Counted from the stretch's first letter, positions 16,105 through 24,997 are shown. The stretch is DNA of 64,000 nt from Candidatus Dactylopiibacterium sp. (GCA_031119555.1 JAVHXQ010000003.1:1-64000), one strand, 5' to 3'. A program made the numbers and translations. Notes: generated by a model from the letters alone, not told the origin.

Positions 16105-16542
16105 TCAGGCCAGGAGCGGGAGGGACATGCGCTGGTAGGGCAGGCCGTGCTTGGTGAAGACCTCGCCTGCGGGGCGCAGCCCGAAGCGGGCGTAGAAGGC
16201 GGTGGCGCCCAGGCGGGCGTCCAGCGTGAGTTCGCGGGCCGCGCGCGCGCGCAGCGCGTCGAGCGCGTGCGAGAGGATCGCGCGGCCCACGCCCTGCCCC
16301 TGGTGGGCGGCCAGCACGGCGAACTTGCGCAGCTGGTAGCGATGCGCCCCCAGCGGGCACAGCGACGCCACGCCGACCAGCCGGCCCGCGACTTCGGCGC
16401 CCAGATGGATCGCCGTGGCATCGTCGGGCAGCAGGCAGTGCGCGGGCGGCAGATCGGGCCACAGCACCGCGTGCCGGATCGGCAGGCAGTCCTCGGCGCT
16501 GACTTCGCGGATCAGGATGGCGGGCGCGGGCATGCGGCGCAA
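16105..16542 (-). CDS. GNAT-family N-acetyltransferase
   Basis: 145 aa (or 142 from the ATG at 16533). Recognised by ILIREVSAEDCLPIRHAVLW at the N-terminus and the acetyl-CoA pyrophosphate loop RKFAVLAAHQGQGVGRAIL, then LDARLGATAFYARFGLRP. It resembles ElaA/GCN5-like proteins of unknown substrate. It is a monocistronic-looking gene, 29 nt from the ferredoxin reductase stop. Confidence 0.78.
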   Translation of the reverse strand: MRRMPAPAILIREVSAEDCLPIRHAVLWPDLPPAHCLLPDDATAIHLGAEVAGRLVGVASLCPLGAHRYQLRKFAVLAAHQGQGVGRAILSHALDALRARAARELTLDARLGATAFYARFGLRPAGEVFTKHGLPYQRMSLPLLA

Positions 16543-16571
16543 GGCGGGCGCGCGGGCGCCCGCCAGCGGTC

Positions 16572-17348
16572 TTACTTCTCGACGAAGGCGCGTTCGATCA
16601 CGTAGTCGCCGGGGTGGCCGATGCGCTTGGAGGCTTCCAGCCCCAGGCGTTCGAGCAGCGCGGCGGTGTCGGCGAGCATCGCGGGGCTGCCGCAGAGCAT
16701 GGCGCGGTCGAGCTTGGGATCGATCGCGGGCAGGCCGATGTCGGTGAAGAGCTTGCCGTTCTCGATCAGGGTCGTCAGACGGCCCTGGTTGCGGAAGGCT
16801 TCGCGCGTCACGGTGGGGTAGTAGATCAGTTTCTCGCGCACGGCCTCGCCAAAGAACTCGTGCTCGGGCAGTTCGCGCGTGATGAAGTCGGCATAGGCCA
16901 GCTCCGACACCTGGCGCACGCCGTGCACCAGAACGACCTTCTCGAAGCGCTCGTAAGTCTCGGGGTCCTGGATCGTGCTCATGAAGGGCGCGAGACCGGT
17001 GCCCGTGGACAGCAGGTAGAGGTTGCGGCCGGGGCGCAGATCGTCGAGCACCAGCGTGCCGGTGGGCTTGCCGCTGACGAGGATTTCGTCGCCGGGCTGC
17101 AGATGCTGCAGGCGCGAGGTCAGCGGGCCGTTCTCGACCTTGATGCTGAAGAATTCGAGATGCTCTTCGTAGTTCGGGCTGGCGATGCTGTAGGCACGCA
17201 GCAGCGGCTTCTCATTGACCCGCAGGCCGATCATCACGAACTGGCCGTTGTCGAAACGCAGGCCGGGGTCGCGCGTGGTGCGGAAGGAGAACAGGGTTTC
17301 GTTCCAGTGATGGACGCTGAGGACTTTTTCGGTATTGATGACTCTCAT
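16572..17348 (-). CDS. fpr: Ferredoxin--NADP(+) reductase
   Basis: 258 aa FAD enzyme exchanging electrons between NADPH and ferredoxin or flavodoxin. The FAD-binding block is RAYSIASPNYEEHLEFFSIKV (quoted partly: RAYS), the NADP(H)-binding block LLSTGTGLAPFMSTIQD, then LVHGVRQVSELAY and LCGSPAMLAD, ending in FVEK as expected for bacterial subclass Fpr. The start is ATG 17348; an upstream in-frame start would overlap etfA. It lies 13 nt after the etfA stop, so it is probably cotranscribed with etfBA, an uncommon pairing. Confidence 0.92.
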   Translation of the reverse strand: MRVINTEKVLSVHHWNETLFSFRTTRDPGLRFDNGQFVMIGLRVNEKPLLRAYSIASPNYEEHLEFFSIKVENGPLTSRLQHLQPGDEILVSGKPTGTLVLDDLRPGRNLYLLSTGTGLAPFMSTIQDPETYERFEKVVLVHGVRQVSELAYADFITRELPEHEFFGEAVREKLIYYPTVTREAFRNQGRLTTLIENGKLFTDIGLPAIDPKLDRAMLCGSPAMLADTAALLERLGLEASKRIGHPGDYVIERAFVEK

Positions 17349-17361
17349 GGCGTGACGGGGC

Positions 17362-18303
17362 TTACGGTTGCGGACGAAGGGCGGCCGTGAGTTCGGGCAC
17401 GGCGGTGAAAAGGTCGGCGACGAGACCATAGTCGGCCACGTCGAAGATCGGTGCGTCGGGGTCCTGGTTGATCGCCACCACGACCTTGCTGTCCTTCATG
17501 CCGGCCGTGTGCTGCGCGGCGCCCGAGACGCCGATCGCGATGTAGCAGTCGGGGGCGACGATGATGCCGGTCTGGCCGACCTGGATTTCATTGGGCGCGT
17601 AACCGGCGTCGACCGCCGCGCGCGTCGCGCCCAGCGCCGCACCCAGGGTGCTGGCGAGCGGTTCGAGGAGGGCCGCGAACTGCTCCTGGCTGCCCAGGCT
17701 GCGTCCGCCCGAGACGACGATGCGCGCGCTCGACAGGTCGGGGCCGTCGCTGTCCGCCTGGCGCAGCGCGATGTGTTCGACGCGCGTGTCGGCGGCGGGC
17801 AGCGCGAGGCGCTCGACGCTGGCGGCGCCGCCGTCGGCCACGGGTTCGAAGCGGCTGCCGCGCACGGTCAGGATCTGGATCGGTTCCTCGTTATGCACGG
17901 TGGCCTGCAGATTGCCCGCGTAGATGGGGCGCACGTAGTCGTTGCCCGGCAGGATCTCCAGCACGTCGGACAGCATCCCGGCGTCCAGCAGACCCGCCGC
18001 GCGGGGCAGGATGTCGCGCGCGAAGCTGCCGTGGGCGGCCACGATGGCGGTGTAGCCGGGGGCGAGGGCCGCGATCACGGCGGCGGCGTCCTCGGCGGAG
18101 ACGAACGCCAGGTGCGCGGCTTCGGCCAGGCGCACGCGGCTCACGCCTTCGAGCGCCTGCGCGGCGGCGGCCACGGCGGTCAGATCGGCGCCGAACAGCA
18201 GCACGTCGACCTCGGCGGCCAGCGCGCGCGCGGCGCGGATCGCCTGGCGCGTGGAAATCTTGATGTGTTGGCCGTCGTGTTCGGCCAGGACGAGGGCTTT
18301 CAT
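17362..18303 (-). CDS. etfA: Electron transfer flavoprotein alpha subunit
   Basis: 313 aa. The C-terminal FAD domain is clear: ARIVVSGGRSLGSQEQF, then AVDAGYAPNEIQVGQTG, YIAIGVSGAAQHTAGM and VAINQDPDAPIFDVADYG. With EtfB it accepts electrons from acyl-CoA dehydrogenases such as FadE at 52774 and passes them to ETF-quinone oxidoreductase. The start ATG overlaps the last base of the etfB stop, giving tight coupling. Confidence 0.95.
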   Translation of the reverse strand: MKALVLAEHDGQHIKISTRQAIRAARALAAEVDVLLFGADLTAVAAAAQALEGVSRVRLAEAAHLAFVSAEDAAAVIAALAPGYTAIVAAHGSFARDILPRAAGLLDAGMLSDVLEILPGNDYVRPIYAGNLQATVHNEEPIQILTVRGSRFEPVADGGAASVERLALPAADTRVEHIALRQADSDGPDLSSARIVVSGGRSLGSQEQFAALLEPLASTLGAALGATRAAVDAGYAPNEIQVGQTGIIVAPDCYIAIGVSGAAQHTAGMKDSKVVVAINQDPDAPIFDVADYGLVADLFTAVPELTAALRPQP

Positions 18304-19052
18304 TACAGGACTCCCGCTTCGTTCTTCAGTCTGTCGACCAGCTCGGCGATGCTCTTCACGCGCACGCCGGCCTTGCGCGCGGGCGGTTCCACCACGCGCA
18401 GCGTGCGCTGGCGCGGTGCGAGGTCCAGCCCCAGCGCGGCCACGTCGAGGGTTTCGATGGGCTTCTTGCGGGCCTGCATGAGGTTGGGCAGGCGCACGAA
18501 GCGCGGCGTGTTGAGACGCAGGTCGGCCGTCAGCACGGCGGGCAGCTGCAGGCTGCGCACTTCGGTGCCGCCTTCGACTTCGCGCACCACGCGGGCGCGG
18601 CCGTCGGCCACCGTGAGTTCCGACACGAAGCTCGCCTGCGGCCAGCCCAGCACCGCCGCCAGCATCTGGCCGGTCTGGCCCGCGTCGTCGTCGATGGCCT
18701 GCTTGCCCAGCAGCACGATCTGCGCGGCTTCGCGCAGGGCGACTTCGCGCAGCACGCGCGCCACGCCGCGCTGTTCGAGCGCGGCATCGTGGCGGGCATG
18801 GATCACGCGGTCCGCGCCCATCGCGAGCGCATGGCGCAGCACGTCATGCACGGCATCCGTGCCGATGCTGACGGCCACGATCTCGCTGGCCACGCCGGCT
18901 TCCTTCAGGCGCAGGGCTTCTTCAAGCGCGTTCTCGTCGAAGGGATTCATGGCCGTCTTGAGGCCCTCGGTCTCGACGCCCGAACCATCGGCCGTCGGCT
19001 CCACGCGGATCCGGTGATCGACCACGCGCTTGACTGCCACCAGCAGCTTCAT
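18303..19052 (-). CDS. etfB: Electron transfer flavoprotein beta subunit
   Basis: 249 aa. It starts MKLLVAVKRVVDHRIRVEPT, and contains MNPFDENALEEALRLKEAG and LGKQAIDDDAGQTGQMLA, the AMP-binding region of EtfB. It forms the EtfAB heterodimer. It is first in an etfB-etfA-fpr unit and diverges from a LysR gene across 105 nt. Confidence 0.95.
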   Translation of the reverse strand: MKLLVAVKRVVDHRIRVEPTADGSGVETEGLKTAMNPFDENALEEALRLKEAGVASEIVAVSIGTDAVHDVLRHALAMGADRVIHARHDAALEQRGVARVLREVALREAAQIVLLGKQAIDDDAGQTGQMLAAVLGWPQASFVSELTVADGRARVVREVEGGTEVRSLQLPAVLTADLRLNTPRFVRLPNLMQARKKPIETLDVAALGLDLAPRQRTLRVVEPPARKAGVRVKSIAELVDRLKNEAGVL

Positions 19053-19157
19053 TGTGATTTCTCCGTGTGCTCTAACAGGTATTTACGCCGAATTCTAAGG
19101 GGCGCTAGAATATCTGTTAAATGGATTGTTGAGATAAGATATATCCACAAAATAGAT
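19053..19157. promoter_or_regulatory. Divergent etfB / lysR-type control region
   Basis: The 105-nt spacer is AT-rich. It holds CTAGAAT at 19105-19111, inverted arms ATATC (19110-19114) and GATAT (19138-19142), and the palindrome GATATATC (19138-19145). A LysR-type regulator binding here could control both directions. No specific T-N11-A site can be singled out. Confidence 0.4.
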
Positions 19158-20084
19158 ATGAGACTGACCCTCAGACAAGTTGAAGTGTTCTCCGCCGTCG
19201 CCCGCCACCAGAGCGTGTCGCGCGCGGCCGAAGAGCTGGCGATGTCGCAGTCCGCCACCAGCACCGCGCTGGGCGAACTCGAGCGCGCGTATGACCACGC
19301 CCTGTTCGACCGCGTGGGCAAGAGCCTGCGCCTCAACGAGATCGGCGCCATGCTGCTGCCCGCCGCGGTCGAGCTGCTCGACCAGGCCGCGCAGATCGAG
19401 AACCTGCTCGAAGGCCGCGCGGGCTTCGGGCTGCTGCGCATCGGCGCCACGCTGACCATCGGCAATTACCTGGCCACCCTCATCGTTGGCCAGCACCTGC
19501 AGCGCCATCCCGAAAGCCGCGTCGAACTGCAGGTGCACAACTCGGCGCGCATCATCCAGCAGATCGCCAATTTCGAACTCGATCTGGGCCTCGTCGAAGG
19601 CGACTGCTCGCATCGCGACCTCGTCGTCACGCCGTGGATCAACGACGAGCTGGCGGTGTTCTGTGCCCCGGGCCACCGGCTGGCCGGGCACGGCCCGGTG
19701 CCGCTCGCCGAGCTGGCGCGGGAAAGCTGGATCATGCGCGAGCAGGGCTCGGGCACGCGCCAGGCGCTGGAGTACGCCCTCGCGCCGCATCAGTTCCGTC
19801 CGGACGTGCGGCTGGAACTCGAGCACACCGAGGCCATCAAGCGCGCCGTGGAGTCGGGCCTGGGCATCGGCTGCATCTCGCGCCTCGCGCTGCGCGAGGC
19901 GAGCCGGCGCGGCAGCCTCGTGCTGCTGGAAGTGCCGGAACTCAATCTGCGCCGCCGCTTCAATTTCGTCTGGCATGCGCGCAAGTACCAGACACCCGGC
20001 CTGCGGGCCTTTCTCGACGAATGCCACGCCTTCACGGCGGGCGCGCGCCGCAGCGACGAAATCGAACTTCCCTACATCCCCTGA
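19158..20084 (+). CDS. LysR-family regulator linked to ETF genes
   Basis: 308 aa from ATG 19158; a much longer in-frame reading from 18789 runs through the antisense of etfB and is rejected. The HTH occupies residues about 3-60 (LRQVEVFSAVARHQSVSRAA ... SQSATSTALGELE). The effector domain contains LLRIGATLTIGNYLA and ESGLGIGCISRLAL. Lying between divergent etfBA-fpr and the codirectional ETF-QO gene 27 nt downstream, it probably controls this electron-transfer set. The inducer is unknown. Confidence 0.85.
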   Translation: MRLTLRQVEVFSAVARHQSVSRAAEELAMSQSATSTALGELERAYDHALFDRVGKSLRLNEIGAMLLPAAVELLDQAAQIENLLEGRAGFGLLRIGATLTIGNYLATLIVGQHLQRHPESRVELQVHNSARIIQQIANFELDLGLVEGDCSHRDLVVTPWINDELAVFCAPGHRLAGHGPVPLAELARESWIMREQGSGTRQALEYALAPHQFRPDVRLELEHTEAIKRAVESGLGIGCISRLALREASRRGSLVLLEVPELNLRRRFNFVWHARKYQTPGLRAFLDECHAFTAGARRSDEIELPYIP

Positions 20085-20111
20085 CCGGCGACCCGCCAGG
20101 AGCAAGAATCC

Positions 20112-21761
20112 ATGGAACGTGACGTGATGACTTACGACGTGCTGATCGTCGGCGCCGGCCCCGCCGGGCTGGCGGCGGCGATCCGCCTCAAGCAGCAGGC
20201 GCAGGCCGCGGGGCGCGAGATCAGCGTGTGCGTGCTGGAAAAGGCCGCGCAGGTGGGCGGGCACATCCTGTCCGGCGCGGTCATGGACCCGCTCGCGCTC
20301 GACGAGCTGCTGCCCGACTGGCGCAGCCGCAGCGGGCTGGCGGTGGCGCCGGTGCGCGAGGACCGCTTCCTGTTCCTCACCGCCCGGCGCGCCTTCGGCC
20401 TGTCGCATGCCGCGATGCCGCCGCTCATGAGCAACGCGGGCGCGGTGATCCTGAGTCTGGGCGAGCTGTGCGTGTGGCTCGCGGCCGAGGCGGAGGCGCT
20501 GGGCGTGGAGATCTACCCCGGCTTCTCGGGCGCCGGCATGCTCTACGACGAAGCGGGCGCCGTGGTTGGCGTGCTGACCGGCGACATGGGGCGCGAAGCC
20601 GATGGCCGCGAAGGCCCGCAATTCGCGCCGGGCATGGAGATCCGCGCCGCCTACACGCTGATCGCCGAAGGCACGCGCGGCACGCTGACGGCCGACCTCG
20701 AGGCGCGCTACAACCTGCGCGAAGGCGCTTCGCCGCAGAAGTACGGCATCGGTCTGCGCGAACTCTGGCGCGTGCCGGCCGACAAGCACCGGCCGGGTCT
20801 CGTGCAGCACAGCCTGGGCTGGCCGCTCACGCACGACACGGGCGGCGGCTCCTTCCTGTATCACTACGGCGAGGGGCTGGTGGCCGTGGGCTTCGTGGTG
20901 CACCTCGATTACCGCAACCCGTATCTGTCGCCGTTCGAGGAGCTGCAACGGTTCAAGACGCATCCGGCCATCCGCCCGCAACTCGAAGGCGGCCACCGCA
21001 TCGGTTACGGCGCGCGCGCGATCAGCGAAGGCGGCCTGCAGTCGCTGCCGCGGCTCGTGTTTCCGGGCGGCTGCCTGCTCGGCTGCGCGGCCGGTTTCGT
21101 CAACGTGCCGCGCATCAAGGGCATCCACAATGCGATGAAGTCCGGCATGCTCGCCGCCGAGGCCGTGGCCCAGGCGCTGGCCGAGGGCCGCGCCCAGGAC
21201 GCGCCCGAAGCCTACGTCGCGGCCTTGCGCGCGTCGTGGGTGTGGAAGGATCTGGATCGCGTGCGCAACGTGAAGCCGTGGCTTTCGCGCTTCGGTGCGC
21301 TGGGCGGGCTCGCGCTGGGCGGCGTCGAGATGTGGCTTGCGGCGCTGGGGCTGCGCGCGCCATGGACGCTGCGCCACCGCAAGGCCGATCACGAATGCCT
21401 GGTGCCGGCCGCGCAGGCGGCGCGCATCGAGTATCCCCGCCCCGACAACGTGGTGAGCTTCGACCGCAACAGTTCGATCGCGCTGTCCGGCCTCGCGCAC
21501 CGGCATGACCAGCCGGGGCACATCCACCTGCGGGATGCGTCGACGCTGATCACGCTGAATCACGCCCGCTACGATTCGCCCGAGGTGCGCTACTGCCCGG
21601 CGGGGGTGTACGAAGTGCTGGGCACGCCGGAAGCGCCGCGCCCCCATCTGAACCCCGAGAACTGCGTCCATTGCAAGAGCTGCGACATCAAGGACCCGGG
21701 CCAGACCATCCAGTGGGTCACCCCCGAAGGCGGCAGCGGCCCTTCCTACCACGGCATGTGA
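20112..21761 (+). CDS. Electron transfer flavoprotein-ubiquinone oxidoreductase
   Basis: 549 aa membrane-associated flavoprotein carrying electrons from ETF to quinone. The FAD motif GAGPAGLAAAIRLK begins at residue 14, GGHILSGAVMDP is typical of the family, and the 4Fe-4S ligands C495, C518, C521 and C524 are in CPAGVYEV and NCVHCKSCDIKDP. The C-terminus ends PEGGSGPSYHGM as in known ETF-QO. AGGAG lies 9 nt before ATG 20112. It completes the FadE-ETF-quinone route encoded in this window. Confidence 0.95.
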   Translation: MERDVMTYDVLIVGAGPAGLAAAIRLKQQAQAAGREISVCVLEKAAQVGGHILSGAVMDPLALDELLPDWRSRSGLAVAPVREDRFLFLTARRAFGLSHAAMPPLMSNAGAVILSLGELCVWLAAEAEALGVEIYPGFSGAGMLYDEAGAVVGVLTGDMGREADGREGPQFAPGMEIRAAYTLIAEGTRGTLTADLEARYNLREGASPQKYGIGLRELWRVPADKHRPGLVQHSLGWPLTHDTGGGSFLYHYGEGLVAVGFVVHLDYRNPYLSPFEELQRFKTHPAIRPQLEGGHRIGYGARAISEGGLQSLPRLVFPGGCLLGCAAGFVNVPRIKGIHNAMKSGMLAAEAVAQALAEGRAQDAPEAYVAALRASWVWKDLDRVRNVKPWLSRFGALGGLALGGVEMWLAALGLRAPWTLRHRKADHECLVPAAQAARIEYPRPDNVVSFDRNSSIALSGLAHRHDQPGHIHLRDASTLITLNHARYDSPEVRYCPAGVYEVLGTPEAPRPHLNPENCVHCKSCDIKDPGQTIQWVTPEGGSGPSYHGM

Positions 21762-21768
21762 GCGAGCC

Positions 21769-22365
21769 TCACTGCCAGGGCGTGCCGGGCTGGCGATAAG
21801 GCTCGGCGCGCTGGCCCTGCAGACGGTAGGCGGCCGCGCCGAGCGGGTTGTCGCTGCGCGCGATGCGCATTTCGCCGCTGATCCAGAAGGGCTCCATCAT
21901 GCGGGCCTTGAAGGGCTTGTCCATGATGACGTGGATGACCTGGTTGGGCGGTGGCGGCGGCACGTGGATGCAGGCGCCGAAATACGGCACCAGCAGGAAC
22001 TCGCGCATCGTGTCGCCGTCGGCGTCGAGCGGCACGAGAAAGCCCGCGATGCGCACGCGCTTGCGGTCGAGCGCGGGCATGACGGGCGCCTTGTCCCACG
22101 CCTCGCGCATTTTCGCGAGCACGCCGGCGGCGCGCGGATCGTTGTCGCGCATGCTTGCGAGCGCTTCCTTGTTGAATCCCGCCATCGGGTTCCAGCCCGG
22201 CGGCGAGAGCGCGTAGAAATCGATGTCGGCATAGGCCGCGCGGGGCGAGCCCTGGGCGGCCGGCGCGGGCTTGAGGCGGTCGCCGATCTGGTAACCGCCC
22301 TGGGCGAAGGCGGGCGCGCCGAGGGCGATCAGCAGGCTGGCGATGAGAAGGCGGAAGGCACGCAT
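21769..22365 (-). CDS. DUF3299 exported protein of the Zrg-like operon
   Basis: 198 aa with a signal peptide (MRAFRLLIASLLIALGAPAFAQ). The core has AGFLVPLDADGDTMREFLLV, PYFGACIHVPPPPPNQVIHV and EPFWISGEMRI. The cysteine plus histidine in GACIHVPPPP could bind metal. DUF3299 has no established biochemistry; here it follows the FtsX permease after 66 nt, in an operon that resembles the zinc-regulated zrg genes of Vibrio. The gene converges on ETF-QO with only 7 nt between stops. Confidence 0.72.
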   Translation of the reverse strand: MRAFRLLIASLLIALGAPAFAQGGYQIGDRLKPAPAAQGSPRAAYADIDFYALSPPGWNPMAGFNKEALASMRDNDPRAAGVLAKMREAWDKAPVMPALDRKRVRIAGFLVPLDADGDTMREFLLVPYFGACIHVPPPPPNQVIHVIMDKPFKARMMEPFWISGEMRIARSDNPLGAAAYRLQGQRAEPYRQPGTPWQ

Positions 22366-22431
22366 GGGCGGATTCGGCGGAGAAGAAAGGCGTAGACGGG
22401 AAGGGCACAGACCTGCGCGCGCGGGCTTCGT

Positions 22432-23703
22432 TCAGAGGCGCGGGTTGAGGCCGTCGGCGAGCGAGAGGCGGTAGGCGCGCCAGGCCGGCAGGAGTGTCGC
22501 CGCCAGACCGGCGCCAAAAAGCGCGGCCAGGCGCAGCCAGCCGCTGGAGCCTGGCGCCGCGCTGGCCAGATCGAGACCGAAGCGGGCCTGCAGCCAGTCC
22601 GCGCCCAGTGCCTGCGCGAGCAGCACGAGCGCCAGCCCGCCGACGCAACCCGCGAGCGTGACGCCGCCGCCCTCCAGCATCAGCAGCGCGAGGATCTCGC
22701 CGGGCCGGGCGCCCACCGAGCGCAGGATGGCCATTTCGCGCCGGCGCGTGTCCAGGCTCGCGAGGATGGCCGCCATGAGGCCCGCGAGGCTGACCGCCGC
22801 GACGAGCGCGGAGATGGCGTGGAGGGCGCGCTCGCCGGTTTCGAGCAGGCGCCAGAGCTGGTCCAGCGCCACGCCCGGCATCGCCGCGGTGAGCGCCTCG
22901 CCGGGGGCTTCGTCGATGCGCCGCTGCACCGCGAAGACCTCGCCGCGCCGCTTGAGGCCGACGAGCAGCGCCGTGATCGTCTGCGGGCTCAGGTCGAAGC
23001 GGCTGACGAGTTCGGGCGGGATGGCGAAACCCGGCACCGGCATGCCGCCCTGCCAGTCCAGATGCAGCGCTTCCATGGATTCGAGCGAAATGTGCACGCC
23101 CCGGTCGACGGGGGTTCCGGTCGGGGCGAGCACGCCGACGATGGTGAAGGGCTTGTCGCCGTGCTGCGCGATGACCGCCCCCGACGCGCCGTGCGCGAGC
23201 ACGATGCGCTGGCCAGGCGCGTAGCCGAGATCGCGCGCCACCCCGGCGCCGAGCACGGCCTCGAAGGGCTGCGCGAAGACGCGTCCGGCCGTGATCCGCA
23301 GCGGCTGGCGCGCGCCGTACAGATAGTGGGCGAAGTAGGCCGTGCTCGTGGCGATGACCGGAAAGCCGCGATGCGAGTCCCCCAGCGAGATCGGCACCGT
23401 CCAGGCCACGGCCGGATCGGCGGCGATGCGCTGCGCGCTGCGCCAGCTGAGGTTGGGGGCCGGCTCGCCGAGGTGGAAGACGCTGTAGAGCAGCAGCGTG
23501 ATGGGGCTGCCACGCGCGCCCACGATGAGGTCGGTGCCCGCGAGCGAATGCGAGAACCCGCTGCGCGCGCCTTCGCGCAGGCGCTCGACGCCCAGCAGCA
23601 GGGCGCTCGACAGCGCGATCGCGAGCAGCATGAGGCCCAGGCTGTAGCGCCGGTTCCAGGCGCTGTGGGCGGCGATGCGCGCGAGCGCGGCCAGGCGCTT
23701 CAT
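22432..23703 (-). CDS. FtsX/MacB-type ABC transporter permease
   Basis: 423 aa. One membrane segment near residue 20-40, a large extracytoplasmic domain (about 45-275), then three segments in the C-terminal FtsX domain, with LDTRRREMAILRSVGARPGEI between the second and third, the typical FtsX coupling region. It overlaps the ATPase gene by 4 nt. With the ATPase and the His-rich DUF2796 protein it forms a probable metal-linked ABC system. FtsX/MacB-type systems often act as mechanotransmitters or lipid/lipoprotein movers, so direct ion import is not certain. Confidence 0.82.
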   Translation of the reverse strand: MKRLAALARIAAHSAWNRRYSLGLMLLAIALSSALLLGVERLREGARSGFSHSLAGTDLIVGARGSPITLLLYSVFHLGEPAPNLSWRSAQRIAADPAVAWTVPISLGDSHRGFPVIATSTAYFAHYLYGARQPLRITAGRVFAQPFEAVLGAGVARDLGYAPGQRIVLAHGASGAVIAQHGDKPFTIVGVLAPTGTPVDRGVHISLESMEALHLDWQGGMPVPGFAIPPELVSRFDLSPQTITALLVGLKRRGEVFAVQRRIDEAPGEALTAAMPGVALDQLWRLLETGERALHAISALVAAVSLAGLMAAILASLDTRRREMAILRSVGARPGEILALLMLEGGGVTLAGCVGGLALVLLAQALGADWLQARFGLDLASAAPGSSGWLRLAALFGAGLAATLLPAWRAYRLSLADGLNPRL

Positions 23704-24389
23704 GCGAGCGCCTCGATGTGGCCGTCGGTCAGGCGCGCGCGACGGTCGAACGCCATGGCGAGGCGTTCGTCATGGCTCACGAAGATCAGCGCGCTCTGCG
23801 CGGCGTTGGATTCGGCGCGCAGCAGGGCCAGGAAATCCTGCTGGCGGACGGCATCCAGCGCCGACGTGGGTTCGTCGGCCAGCAACAGTTCGGGGCGGCC
23901 GATGAGGGCGCGCGCGGCGGCCACGCGCTGCTGCTGACCGATGGAGAGCAGACGGGCGGGGCGCGTCCAGCAGGATTCGGGCAGGCCCAGGTGGTCGAGC
24001 AGGCGGCGCGCCTCGTGCGCGGGGCGGGCGCCCGCGCGCCCGGCGCGGCGCGCCGAGAAGCGGCAGGGCAGCAGCACGTTGTCGAGCACGGGCAGGTAGG
24101 GCAGCAGGTTGAACTGCTGGAAGAGGTAGCCGATGTGGTCGGCGCGCAGGCGGTCGCGGGTGCGCGCGCGGTGGGCGGAGAACGCTGCGCCGAACAGCCG
24201 CACGGTGCCCGCCGTGGGCGTGATGAGGCCGGCCGCGAGGCTCAGCAGGGTGCTCTTGCCGCTGCCCGACTCTCCTTGCAGGAACAGCTGCTCACCGGGC
24301 GCGAGGTGGAACGCGGGAATGTCCAGACCGTCGCGCGTGGCCCCGGGCCAGCGCTGGCGCAGCGCCTCGAATTCGAGGATGGGGCTCAC
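23700..24389 (-). CDS. ABC transporter ATP-binding protein (LolD/MacB-like)
   Basis: 229 aa from a GTG start at 24389 that overlaps the DUF2796 stop (GTGA). Walker A is GESGSGKST, the Q-loop is YLFQQFNLLPYL, and Walker B is ELLLADEPTSALD. The signature is LLSIGQQQRVAAARAL, with SIGQQ in place of the usual LSGGQ; the switch His is in FVSHD. The relaxed signature is as seen in some LolD-like proteins. It partners the FtsX-like permease next door. Confidence 0.85.
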   Translation of the reverse strand: MSPILEFEALRQRWPGATRDGLDIPAFHLAPGEQLFLQGESGSGKSTLLSLAAGLITPTAGTVRLFGAAFSAHRARTRDRLRADHIGYLFQQFNLLPYLPVLDNVLLPCRFSARRAGRAGARPAHEARRLLDHLGLPESCWTRPARLLSIGQQQRVAAARALIGRPELLLADEPTSALDAVRQQDFLALLRAESNAAQSALIFVSHDERLAMAFDRRARLTDGHIEALA

Positions 24390-24943
24390 CACACGAGGCG
24401 GCGTCCGGCCGGCGTGAGGCGCGCGCCGCGCTGGTGTTCGCCGGCCGCCACTTGCACGTCCAGCGTGCGCAGGCGCGGGAAGGCCGCGAAGAGATTCACC
24501 TCCAGCCCGCGCAAGGCCGCCGGCGCCGCGCAGCGGAAGTGGAACTCGCCGTCGAGATCGGCATGGCCGGCCGCTTCCGCATGGGCGTGAGGCGTGGCCG
24601 CGGAGGTGGCCGCGGTTTCGCCCAGCAGCGCCGGCGATGCGGCGGGAGAGGCGAGGCGCACGCTTTCGAGCCGGCAGCGCGCGGCGGCGGGCGTCACGAA
24701 GAGCGTGGCCGCGTCGCGCAGGCGGGCGGCCGCGTCGCGCACGGCGTGCTGCTCGGCCGGCGTGCGCGCGGGGTGCTCGAAGCCCACCAGTGAGTCGAGC
24801 GGGGCTTCCAGCGTCACGTGCAGGCGGTCGTCCTCCACGGCAACGTTCAGCGCGGCCACGCCGTGCTGGTGCGCCGGCGCGGCGTGGAGCGGAAGGGCGG
24901 CCGCCAGCAGGGCGGCGCGGCAGAGAAGCGGCAGGGCGCGCAT
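24386..24943 (-). CDS. DUF2796 (ZrgA-like) periplasmic protein
   Basis: 185 aa with a signal peptide (MRALPLLCRAALLAAALPLHAAPA) followed by HQHGVAALNVAVEDDRLHVTLEAPLDSLVGFEH, the DUF2796 core. A histidine/acid-rich stretch HAHAEAAGHADLDGEFHFRC near residues 120-142 could bind zinc. ZrgA of Vibrio cholerae, a zinc-regulated periplasmic protein needed with an ABC transporter for zinc uptake, belongs to this family. First gene of a four-gene operon with the ABC ATPase, FtsX permease and DUF3299. Zinc is an inference from family and His content. Confidence 0.78.
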   Translation of the reverse strand: MRALPLLCRAALLAAALPLHAAPAHQHGVAALNVAVEDDRLHVTLEAPLDSLVGFEHPARTPAEQHAVRDAAARLRDAATLFVTPAAARCRLESVRLASPAASPALLGETAATSAATPHAHAEAAGHADLDGEFHFRCAAPAALRGLEVNLFAAFPRLRTLDVQVAAGEHQRGARLTPAGRRLVW

Positions 24944-24997
24944 GGTCCGTGTCCTCGGGCAAGGGAAGGGTGATTGGACCATGCACGGCCCGCACAT

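Noticed and set aside
18789-19157. N-terminal extension of the LysR gene
   Set aside because: The added 123 residues are antisense to etfB; the ATG at 19158 gives the standard LysR start.
19095-21752. 885-aa open frame on the minus strand
   Set aside because: Antisense to the LysR and ETF-QO genes, both of which have clear family motifs.
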